21,815 nt of DNA from Planctomycetota bacterium (lineage in GTDB: Bacteria > Planctomycetota > B15-G4). The notes under the pieces are model-generated. The model did not search any database. It saw only the letters and a list, made by a program, of their open reading frames with translations, and was not told the DNA's origin. How positions within the stretch are numbered: the first letter of the stretch is position 1; each line of letters starts with the position of its first letter. Both the position numbers and the translations under genes were made by a program. Shown here piece by piece: positions 13,859 through 20,381 of the stretch. Location of the stretch: the NCBI GenBank assembly GCA_003644265.1, contig QNBX01000069.1, positions 1-21,815 on the forward strand. Direction: 5' to 3'.

Positions 13859-14472
13859 GCGACGCGGCAGAGAGTGGGCGCAGCACAACCCTTGACAGGA
13901 TCAATTCGGCGATGCTCCACAGCACTGCGCGCCGGCTACTCGATGACTTTCGCCTGCTGCACGCATCGCGACTCGAAGTTGATGAGCATCATGCTGAGGC
14001 ACTCTCAATATCTGAGAAGGTACTCGCGTCTCTCGCCATCGAAATGGCGCTCAAGGGAGCCCTGCGTGGGAATGGCTGGTGCGAGGCTCACCTGAGCGGT
14101 CGGGCAAGACCCAAGTCCATGGCGATTGGGCACGACATTCTCAAGGCATACGCACTCGTCCAGAAGGCTGGCTTGCTAACCCCGCCCGCCGACGCGGAGC
14201 TTGAGCAGTCCGTCGTAGAGTGGCTTGGTGCGTTGTGGAAGGCACGGTTAGTCCCGTACATCAGACAGGGCTTGTATCGTGAACCGCCGGATGCGCCGGA
14301 CCTAGCCCTGGGAGTCGTCACGCGTATTGTAGAAATGACGCAGCAGCACTGCTCCGACCAGCGTGATCGGCATCGCATTCAACTCGACGACACCAGAGAA
14401 CCGATTCCTGCCGAGGTCATTGTCGGGCAGGGCTGTGGGTGCCCGATACCGGACGAGCAGTGCGAGCGGTAG
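13855..14472 (+). CDS. HEPN-like hypothetical protein
   Basis: This 205-aa protein starts at GTG 13855 (GTGA overlap) and is the last gene of the operon. Its codons are visibly less GC-rich in the third position than those of its upstream neighbours. It is helical, with EKVLASLAIEMALKGALRG and then IGHDILKAYALVQKAG, a layout that resembles HEPN-fold proteins where a helix with A-I-E-x-x-LK is followed by an H-D-L helix. No clear R-x4-6-H catalytic motif is present. It ends with a Cys-rich tail (GCGCPIPDEQC). A defence or toxin-like cargo role is possible. The fold call is weak. Confidence 0.6.
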   Translation: MSDAAESGRSTTLDRINSAMLHSTARRLLDDFRLLHASRLEVDEHHAEALSISEKVLASLAIEMALKGALRGNGWCEAHLSGRARPKSMAIGHDILKAYALVQKAGLLTPPADAELEQSVVEWLGALWKARLVPYIRQGLYREPPDAPDLALGVVTRIVEMTQQHCSDQRDRHRIQLDDTREPIPAEVIVGQGCGCPIPDEQCER

Positions 14473-14526
14473 TCGAGAATCGGCGTGGTGGCCGTGCTAC
14501 GGGGTCTCGTCGATCAAGCAGCCGGC

Positions 14527-15999
14527 TCAGTCCTCCCCAGCATCCGCCGGATCACCTTGCTCGACGCCCGCACCCGACAGCGAATCAACCGAGGCTTCCG
14601 GGTCGCCCATCGCATCAGGCTGGACGCGAGACACCCGCGCCTGCACCGGCATCGTTTCCACCGACCGCAGTCCCGCGATGACGTGCCCGTAGAACGACTG
14701 CATGCCCTTAAGCACCTGCCTCAGGTGTTCTTGACCCTTGCGTCCGGACCTGCCCTCAATCGCTAGGTGCCACTCGATGCGCATCCTGACCGGCGCGCCG
14801 TCGGTTGAACTCACGCCCTTCGTCGTCAGGTACGCGCTGAGATCGCGAGCGCCAGTGCACTGGTCGAGCATCAACGGGGTCTCGATGGCGGGCTTGCGCC
14901 ACTTGGGTCGGAGGATCACGCCTCGCGCTGTCGTCGGGTCGATCTGCGACGCCCAACTCATGACCCGCGCGCCTGACGACTTCCCGGCGAAGTCCGTGAC
15001 TTCGAAGAAGTAGCGCACGTCTCGCGCGGACAGATCCACGACGCAGTGCAAGACGTCCACAGGCGACGCGCACTTCCACGACATGGAGAGCGTCCCGGAT
15101 TCGACGGCCTCCTTGTGCAACCGATCCCGTACCAACTGCGGGTCCGCGACCTCCTTCCGCGAGAGCCGCGGCGTGAGTGCGACACCTTGCACACGCAACC
15201 TGAACGCGATCTCGCGTGCGACATCCCGCCACGCCTCAACCACGCTGTGCAGCGGCGACGAGTCCAACTGCAACATCCTCTTCCGAGCTAGCTGGATCAC
15301 CTCGTTCCAACCGTCACCGAGCGAGGCAGCCACAAGGACATCCGACCGCTCGTCCATGACGTACTGGATCCACTGGCCCAGAATCCAATCCTGGTCAGGA
15401 TCTGCAACGTTGTCCTCCAGGTCCTTGCGGTAGAGCGTGACCGCGTCCCCGAGCAGCCGCCGCCACTGGATGTGCACGATCGGGATCTTCTTTAGGTCCG
15501 CCGGCCGAACACCGCACAGGGCGGACTTCGGTGGCGCCCCTGATGCCGAGCCGACCTCGTTGCTGATCGTGACCACGGCGTCGAAGCCGAAGTGCTTGGC
15601 CATCTCGTGATAGGCCGCGAGCTGGTCGGGCTCAAGCCGTCCCTGGCCCACCTTCACCTCAACGAGCGCGGACCATGTCCTGTTGCGCGAGACCACGATG
15701 ATCCCGTCAGGCCTGTCGTGGATCCCCCACGGCGGATCCTGGGCCAAGGAAGCCCCAGCTCCTCCCAACAGGACCGACGCCGGGACCTCGCAGTAGGTGT
15801 GCATGTAGGACTGGAGGTTCTTGTACGACGGACCTCCAATCTGCCGCAGAAACCTGGTTCCAAACTCGTCCACGCTCCCGATGACCGCGAGCAAGGAGGA
15901 CGTCGCAATCAGCTCGGGCTTGCTCCGCGGCGACGGGATCATCCGCGCCCGGTGCGAAATCAGATCCTCCGACATCCAGTCCACCGCGTGCTTGACCAC
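14527..15999 (-). CDS. PD-(D/E)xK nuclease-like protein
   Basis: This 490-aa protein has a nuclease-like core in its N-terminal third. RPDGIIVV gives Asp98, ALVEVKVGQG gives Glu114 and Lys116, and LEPDQLAAY adds a conserved Gln126. A strand VVTISNEVG completes the core. This D...E-x-K...Q order is the PD-(D/E)xK signature. The remaining two thirds (about 160-470) are mixed alpha/beta with no motif I recognise, and the end is acidic. The start is GTG at 15999 with AGGGAG about six bases upstream. The gene converges with the operon ending at 14472 and diverges from an XRE regulator. A restriction or defence nuclease is a reasonable guess. Confidence 0.8.
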   Translation of the reverse strand: MVKHAVDWMSEDLISHRARMIPSPRSKPELIATSSLLAVIGSVDEFGTRFLRQIGGPSYKNLQSYMHTYCEVPASVLLGGAGASLAQDPPWGIHDRPDGIIVVSRNRTWSALVEVKVGQGRLEPDQLAAYHEMAKHFGFDAVVTISNEVGSASGAPPKSALCGVRPADLKKIPIVHIQWRRLLGDAVTLYRKDLEDNVADPDQDWILGQWIQYVMDERSDVLVAASLGDGWNEVIQLARKRMLQLDSSPLHSVVEAWRDVAREIAFRLRVQGVALTPRLSRKEVADPQLVRDRLHKEAVESGTLSMSWKCASPVDVLHCVVDLSARDVRYFFEVTDFAGKSSGARVMSWASQIDPTTARGVILRPKWRKPAIETPLMLDQCTGARDLSAYLTTKGVSSTDGAPVRMRIEWHLAIEGRSGRKGQEHLRQVLKGMQSFYGHVIAGLRSVETMPVQARVSRVQPDAMGDPEASVDSLSGAGVEQGDPADAGED

Positions 16000-16077
16000 G
16001 ACACACTCCCTTTCTCTGGCACTCCCCTCGCCGCTGCCCTGTGCAGGGGCTCCGGTGGCCCATCGCCCGGCAACTCT

Positions 16078-16107
16078 ACCCCACTGCGGGGTATTCCACA
16101 GCGGGGT
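16078..16107. promoter_or_regulatory. Operator-like repeats before the XRE gene
   Basis: Two direct copies, ACTGCGGGGT (16083) and ACAGCGGGGT (16098), are 15 bases apart, and the first also forms an inverted repeat with ACCCC at 16078-16082. A second small dyad, CCCTG/CAGGG, lies at 16037-16048. The region lies between the two divergent genes, where an XRE-type protein would be expected to bind to repress itself and the nuclease. No firm -10/-35 boxes are seen. Confidence 0.45.
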
Positions 16108-16121
16108 TCATCCTCGCTGGG

Positions 16122-16361
16122 ATGGGTTCCGCCAAGGCGCTACACACGAGGCGGTACCGGGTGTTCCTCGCACACCTCCGCCAGGCCCGAGTGGACGCCG
16201 CGCTGACCCAGGTCCAGCTTGCCGCCAGGCTCCGACGATCGCAGACCTGGGTCTCGAAGTGCGAGTTGGGCGAGCGGCGTGTGGACTTCGTCGAACTCGA
16301 GGACCTTGCCAAGGTCTGCGGAAAGCCGCTCGACTTCTTCCGGACGGGTCGGCGGCTCTGA
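16122..16361 (+). CDS. XRE-family HTH regulator
   Basis: This 79-aa protein is a single HTH_3 domain: FLAHLRQARVDAALTQVQLA, then ARLRRSQTWVSKCELGERRV, then DFVELEDLAKVCGKPLDFF. The ATG at 16122 is chosen because the protein then begins just before the domain and the repeats at 16078-16107 fall upstream; an in-frame ATG at 16041 would add 27 residues with no domain character. It diverges from the PD-(D/E)xK-like nuclease gene, the arrangement of controller proteins of restriction systems or antitoxin regulators. Confidence 0.84.
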   Translation: MGSAKALHTRRYRVFLAHLRQARVDAALTQVQLAARLRRSQTWVSKCELGERRVDFVELEDLAKVCGKPLDFFRTGRRL

Positions 16362-16395
16362 GGGGCGGACGACACGCCTCGCGATCGTCGATCTC

Positions 16396-16433
16396 CGCCT
16401 AGTGACGCGATGGGGCCTCATGAGTGTTAGGCG
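16396..16433. repeat. CGCCTA/TAGGCG inverted repeat, possible attC remnant
   Basis: CGCCTA at 16396-16401 faces TAGGCG at 16428-16433, and GTTAGGC (16426-16432) is a perfect integron core-site heptamer. The unit is only 38 bases, shorter than functional attC sites, and the AAC/GTT part is lost on one side. It lies 33 bases after the stop of the minus-strand HEPN gene, where an attC site would be expected. Confidence 0.35.
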
Positions 16434-16465
16434 ACTTGGTGCCAATCGAGTGCCTTACCAGTCCG

Positions 16466-17263
16466 CTAGGGCTTGATCTGCCTAGGCCCCGACCAGGGCA
16501 CCGATGACAACACATCTTCAATGAGATCACGCATCAAGCATACCGACTGCTCTGAAACGCTGACCTCGCCGTAGAAGCCATCGTGCATCGTTGTTCCAAA
16601 TCGATCGCCTGCCAGTATCGAGTTGAACAGCACATCAGCCCTTGCACCATCCGAGCCCCGTTGAACGATGCCCTTTGCATCGATCATTTCTCCTCGAAGG
16701 CCAATGCCGCGGACACGGTCTTCGGGATGGGCTGCACTGTTCCGGACGTCTCGCAGATCCGGGAACGCGGCCTCGAACCTCGAGGAATCATCGGCAAACA
16801 CCGGGTAGTTACGATGCCCAGCTAACACCCGAAGAATGCTGCCGATGTGCGCTGCTGAGTAAAGGAACCCACGTGCCAGCAGAAACACCCGAGTACCCGC
16901 GATTGCCTGGGGCAGCACACCCCGCGACCACTCTCGACGTACCAACTGGCGCTCAACCTCGATAGAAGCGGCCTGAAACGTCTGATGAGGGTCGCTGGCG
17001 AAACCCGGGTCACTTGATTCCAGCACAGCCGAGAGTATAGACCGACGCTCTTCGAACTGGGCATCCATTTCGGCATCAGACGGAACCCGGATTGCAGGTT
17101 CGACCCTCGCCTCGGAGAAGAGGAGCCATGCCATCACTGACTCGTGAAACGCACGCTCAAGCCCCAGAAACAGGGCTTCAAGTTCTCGCTTAGCTGCTTC
17201 GTCTCGAACGCGCAGCCAGGTGCCTGGGATCTCGTACTCGAATGGAAGCCGGTCCGAGATCAT
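16466..17263 (-). CDS. HEPN-domain protein with R-x4-H motif
   Basis: This 265-aa, mostly helical protein carries DLRDVRNSAAHPEDR, in which Arg174 and His179 form the R-x4-H motif of HEPN ribonucleases, preceded by Asn175 as in the common RN-x3-H form. The first helix region (about 20-55) and a hydrophobic central helix (RVFLLARGFLYSAAHIGSIL) fit the four-helix HEPN bundle. HEPN proteins with this motif are usually RNA-cleaving effectors in abortive infection and toxin systems. The start is ATG 17263, 12 bases beyond the GTTAGGC of an attC-like site and without a clear SD, as in integron cassettes. Third codon positions are less GC-rich than in the main operon. Confidence 0.75.
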   Translation of the reverse strand: MISDRLPFEYEIPGTWLRVRDEAAKRELEALFLGLERAFHESVMAWLLFSEARVEPAIRVPSDAEMDAQFEERRSILSAVLESSDPGFASDPHQTFQAASIEVERQLVRREWSRGVLPQAIAGTRVFLLARGFLYSAAHIGSILRVLAGHRNYPVFADDSSRFEAAFPDLRDVRNSAAHPEDRVRGIGLRGEMIDAKGIVQRGSDGARADVLFNSILAGDRFGTTMHDGFYGEVSVSEQSVCLMRDLIEDVLSSVPWSGPRQIKP

Positions 17264-17275
17264 AAATGGGCGTTC

Positions 17276-17345
17276 GCCTAACGGGTACGTCGTTCACCGC
17301 CCGACCGCGCAGCGGACCGTCCGCTGCAACGGCTTGCTGGGCGGC
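17276..17345 (-). other. attC-like integron cassette recombination site
   Basis: Read on the minus strand, this ~70-base stretch starts six bases after the TAG of the DUF4145 gene. It has a GCCCAGC (R''-like, 17342-17336), a GCCGTT arm that pairs with AACGAC, and a perfect 9-bp stem GCAGCGGAC/GTCCGCTGC (17327-17309). It ends with GTTAGGC (17282-17276), a perfect match to the GTTRRRY core. The next gene starts 12 bases later. Stop-attC-start spacing of this kind is typical of gene cassettes. One side of the stem lacks about 14 bases, so the site may be degenerate. Confidence 0.55.
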
Positions 17346-17350
17346 AAGGG

Positions 17351-18010
17351 CTACAACTCATGTCGCCGGGCATCCAGCAGATAGAGCGCCACAAGAACAT
17401 GTTCGACAACTTCGATTGCGGCCGCCAGCTTGTCCTTCGACATGTGTGTTAACCGATGTGCTGCGTCGTTGCGGCAATCGAGAATTTTGTGCAGCACCTT
17501 GGCCTCAGTCCCACGCAGAATCTGCCGCCCGACCAGCCCTCCGATCTTCTGTCGCAGCGTGCCCTGCTCGCCAAGGTCATCGCAGATCGCTTCGATCAGG
17601 CAACCAAGGCCTACCTGGGCAAGCATGTGCAGCCCGACACCGTGAGCGACGAGCAACTCGCGATACACGTTGCGTATGCGTGACGGGAGGAGGTCTGAAT
17701 CTCGCACCTCTGAGCGTGCGCGAGGTGGATAGTAGTTCGCGCAGTCGATGTCGAACTGTTCGCCGGTGTACGCGTCGCGCTGTGGTAAATCCTCCGAGCT
17801 GGACTGGTCGTGCCGTACGGAAAGCGACTTGCAGCCGCGGCACTCGATGATCTGGAGCGAGTTCAGATAGCTGATCGGCTCATCATCCCAGTGATCAGAA
17901 ACAGACCGAATGACGTGGTGGTCCGTCTCTTTCGAGCAACGAAGGCACTGGACGAGGAACTGGGCGCCGTCGTCGCGATCGAATGTCCGCTTCTTGAGTC
18001 TCCTGCTCAT
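17351..18010 (-). CDS. DUF4145-type HEPN protein with zinc-ribbon start
   Basis: This 219-aa protein has two CxxC pairs, Cys22/Cys25 and Cys57/Cys60, forming a zinc-ribbon-like N-terminal domain. A helical C-terminal domain follows (RNVYRELLVAHGVGLHMLAQ and on) with LDCRNDAAHRLTHM, where Arg180 and His185 make the R-x4-H HEPN motif. The layout is that of DUF4145 proteins, which are often fused to or found beside restriction enzymes. AGAAGG lies about nine bases before ATG 18010. Its stop runs directly into the attC-like site, so it looks like an integron-type cassette gene. A defence RNase role is inferred. Confidence 0.78.
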   Translation of the reverse strand: MSRRLKKRTFDRDDGAQFLVQCLRCSKETDHHVIRSVSDHWDDEPISYLNSLQIIECRGCKSLSVRHDQSSSEDLPQRDAYTGEQFDIDCANYYPPRARSEVRDSDLLPSRIRNVYRELLVAHGVGLHMLAQVGLGCLIEAICDDLGEQGTLRQKIGGLVGRQILRGTEAKVLHKILDCRNDAAHRLTHMSKDKLAAAIEVVEHVLVALYLLDARRHEL

Positions 18011-18092
18011 ACGCTTGTGCGCCTTCTATGCCCGCGCTGCCAAGTCACCCTGCTTCGTTGAATCAGCGAGCCATCCTACTCCACTCGCCCGG

Positions 18093-19004
18093 TCAGCCCC
18101 CCACCCGGTACCCCAGCTTGCTCTCCCGCCCCGTCTTCTCCACGTAGGCCCCCAGCGCCCAGACCAGATTGTCCACCTCGCTGAGCGTCCGCCCTGGCGG
18201 CGTCACGGCATGTCCGACCAGCGAGAACGTGAAGAAGGCCACCACGTCCTTGGCGCGTGTGCCCAACAGTGCGGCCAGCTCGACCGCCCGCTCGCGACAG
18301 CCCTCGACCACGTCGGGGAACCACAGCGAGAACAGCCGCTGGATGTGCCGGTCGGGCTTGAACCCGTTCCACCCCAGGTTACGCAGGAACTCGCTGGCGA
18401 GGGTCGGCCCCATGCCGGGCGCCTTCCATGACGCGAGGCCGGCAGGGCGCTCCAAACCCGGCAGGCAGACGGCCAGCCTGCGGTCGCTGGGAGGCGCGCC
18501 GATGAACGCTGCGACGCAAGGCACCAGTTCGTCCTGCTTGGCACCAGCGCGCTCGAAGGCACGGGCGATGGCGACCAGGTGCCGATACTAGCCGCCTGCG
18601 CCGCTGATCAACCCGGCCCAGGCCAGCATGGCGCGAGCGTCCGCAGAACTCGTCTGGCCCGGGACGCAGGCCGCAAGGTCACCGACGCCCGGCTCGCGCG
18701 CAGCCACGACGTGCGGGTCGTAGCCCCCAAGCAGTTCGGCCAGCTCAGGCTCCCGCCCGATGAACGTGGACCACGAGCGGCTGTTGCTCGCTAGCGCCAG
18801 GACGGCGGCCCGGTAGACCTCGGCGTCGGAGACGTCCGCTTCCAGGGGGGCCTCCCGCGGCGTCTGGCCGAACGCGGTGACGAGCCCGGCGCTCAGTTCA
18901 GCCGGCGCCGTCGGTGCGGGCTCGAGGCCGTAGTCGCGGATCAGCCGAGCGCGGACCTTGGGGTCGGCGAAAAGATGACGCTCGATAAGCGTGAGGTTGA
19001 GCAT
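18093..19004 (-). pseudogene. HhH-like protein gene split by one in-frame TAG
   Basis: Reading from ATG 19004 on the minus strand gives 138 residues to a TAG at 18590-18588. The same frame then continues without interruption for 165 more codons to TGA at 18093, starting YRHLVAIARAFERAGAKQ. Codon use and protein character are the same on both sides, so this is one ~303-residue gene with a nonsense mutation, a recoded amber or a sequence error. The second half contains APGMGPTLASEFLRNLG and FKPDRHIQRLF, which resemble the helix-hairpin-helix and catalytic-Asp region of HhH-GPD DNA glycosylases, though the match is loose. The first half is unrecognised. The second half could restart internally (for example Met at 18524). 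Confidence 0.68.
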
Positions 19005-19292
19005 GGGGCGCGAGCCGGGGGGCAGGTTGGTGGGAGCATAACCGTCGGTGGCTCGGGCCTCGCACTGGCCGCATCAGGACAGGGGATCGGGACCGCCCTC
19101 GCGCCTTCCTGGCATGGCTGAAGGAGCTGCACCTGGACTGGTTGGGGATCTAGCCGCACCGCACGGTCCGCACCGGAGCCTCTCTGGCTCTTCTGTAATG
19201 TTCCCGAACTTCCAAACGTGCTGGACGGCATGCCCCGTGGTTCACTGTGGAGCACGTTTGATCGACCACGGACCAGGTACGGAAGCAGCAGA
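19005..19292. other. Intergenic region before the methyltransferase
   Basis: This 288-base gap lies between the broken HhH-like gene and the EcoRI-family methyltransferase. A plus-strand frame ending at TAG 19151-19153 reads RAFLAWLKELHLDWLGI and looks like the tail of a lost gene, but no start or family can be assigned. The 3' part (19200-19260) is more AT-rich, with TGTAATGTT as a possible -10-like element and the inverted repeat listed separately. No terminator with a T-tract is seen. Confidence 0.45.
19213..19260. promoter_or_regulatory. Perfect 10-bp inverted repeat upstream of the methyltransferase
   Basis: CAAACGTGCT (19213-19222) and AGCACGTTTG (19251-19260) are exact reverse complements separated by 28 bases, ending 32 bases before the ATG at 19293. 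The position suits an operator or an mRNA leader hairpin controlling the methyltransferase-nuclease pair. Confidence 0.55.
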
Positions 19293-20381
19293 ATGGCGAA
19301 GAAAGCACTGAACCGCAGCCTCGTCGGAGCCCAGCGGGCGAAGGAGGACGAGTTCTACACACAGCTGCCCGACATCGAGCGCGAACTCAAACACTACAAG
19401 AAGCACTTCAAGGGCAAGACGGTCTACCTCAACTGCGACGATCCTCGCGTGAGCAACTTCTTCCACTACTTCTCCTACAACTTCGAGAAGCTAGGTCTGA
19501 AGAAGCTGATCGCCACCTGCTACAAGAACCGAGAGAGGGACTTGTTCAGTCAGAACGACTCTGATACGGCGGTTTACCTTGTCTATGAGGGCGACAAGGA
19601 CGGCAATATGGTTCCCGACCCCGATGAGATCGGCATCAGGCCGCTCAAGGGTGATGGCGACTTCCGCAGCGCCGAGGCCATCGAACTGCTGAAAGAGGCT
19701 GATGTCGTTGTCACAAACCCGCCCTTCTCGCTGTTCCGTGAGTACGTGGCTCAGTTGATCGAGTACGAGAAGGACTTCCTCATTATTGGCAACCAGAACG
19801 CCATCAGCTACATGGACATCTTCGCCTTTATCAAGGCCGAGAAGTTGTGGCTTGGCGTGCACAACGGGGACATGAGCTTCAGGGTCCCCGATTACTACGA
19901 GCCTCGGGCCACTCGTTTCTGGGAGGACGAAGATGGACAGAAGTGGCGGAGCATGGGGAACGCGGCGTGGTTCACCAACCTGGACTTCGCCAAGCGCCAC
20001 GAGGACCTGATCCTCTACAAGACTTACGACCCCGAACTGTACCCCAGCTACGACAACTACGACGCCATCGAGGTTTCCAAAGTCGCTGACATACCCATAG
20101 ACTACGACGGCATCATGGGCGTGCCGCTAACCTTCCTAGGCAAGCACAATCCAGCTCAGTTCGGGGTCTTGGGGATATGCGGGACCGACTACCTCAGAAC
20201 CAGGACCTACGGGAAGAAGGTGAAGGTCGTGAGTGGCGTCCGCCAGAAGTCCAACACTGGAAGCTTCCGCTGTGTCATCAAGACGGACTCATTCGGCGCG
20301 GGGACTCACTTCGATGTTGGCTACCCTATCAAGGGCGTCTACAGGCGGTTGTTCATCCGTCGCAGGGAGCAGACCTCGTGA
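19293..20381 (+). CDS. EcoRI-family adenine-specific DNA methyltransferase
   Basis: This 362-aa protein matches the EcoRI methylase type. Its start MAKKALNRSLVGAQRAKEDE and FYTQLPDIERELKHY are typical of the family, followed by VYLNCDDPRVSNFF (about 44-57) and the catalytic DVVVTNPPFSLF (NPPF at 142-145), which places it among N6-adenine methyltransferases. The later segment IIGNQNAISY is also family-like. ATG 19293 is chosen over the upstream in-frame ATGs because the family begins here. Codons are richer in A/T than in the left half of the window, a sign of separate origin. The stop overlaps the GTG of the next gene (GTGA). Confidence 0.9.
   Translation: MAKKALNRSLVGAQRAKEDEFYTQLPDIERELKHYKKHFKGKTVYLNCDDPRVSNFFHYFSYNFEKLGLKKLIATCYKNRERDLFSQNDSDTAVYLVYEGDKDGNMVPDPDEIGIRPLKGDGDFRSAEAIELLKEADVVVTNPPFSLFREYVAQLIEYEKDFLIIGNQNAISYMDIFAFIKAEKLWLGVHNGDMSFRVPDYYEPRATRFWEDEDGQKWRSMGNAAWFTNLDFAKRHEDLILYKTYDPELYPSYDNYDAIEVSKVADIPIDYDGIMGVPLTFLGKHNPAQFGVLGICGTDYLRTRTYGKKVKVVSGVRQKSNTGSFRCVIKTDSFGAGTHFDVGYPIKGVYRRLFIRRREQTS

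Noticed and set aside
19085..19153. Gene remnant ending LHLDWLGI before the EcoRI-family methylase
   Set aside because: It looks protein-like but has no start, family or length to support a call; noted only under the intergenic region.
20177..20377. Upstream extension of the DUF262-HNH frame
   Set aside because: An ATG at 20177 is in frame but would lie inside the methylase gene; the family start and the GTGA overlap point to GTG 20378.
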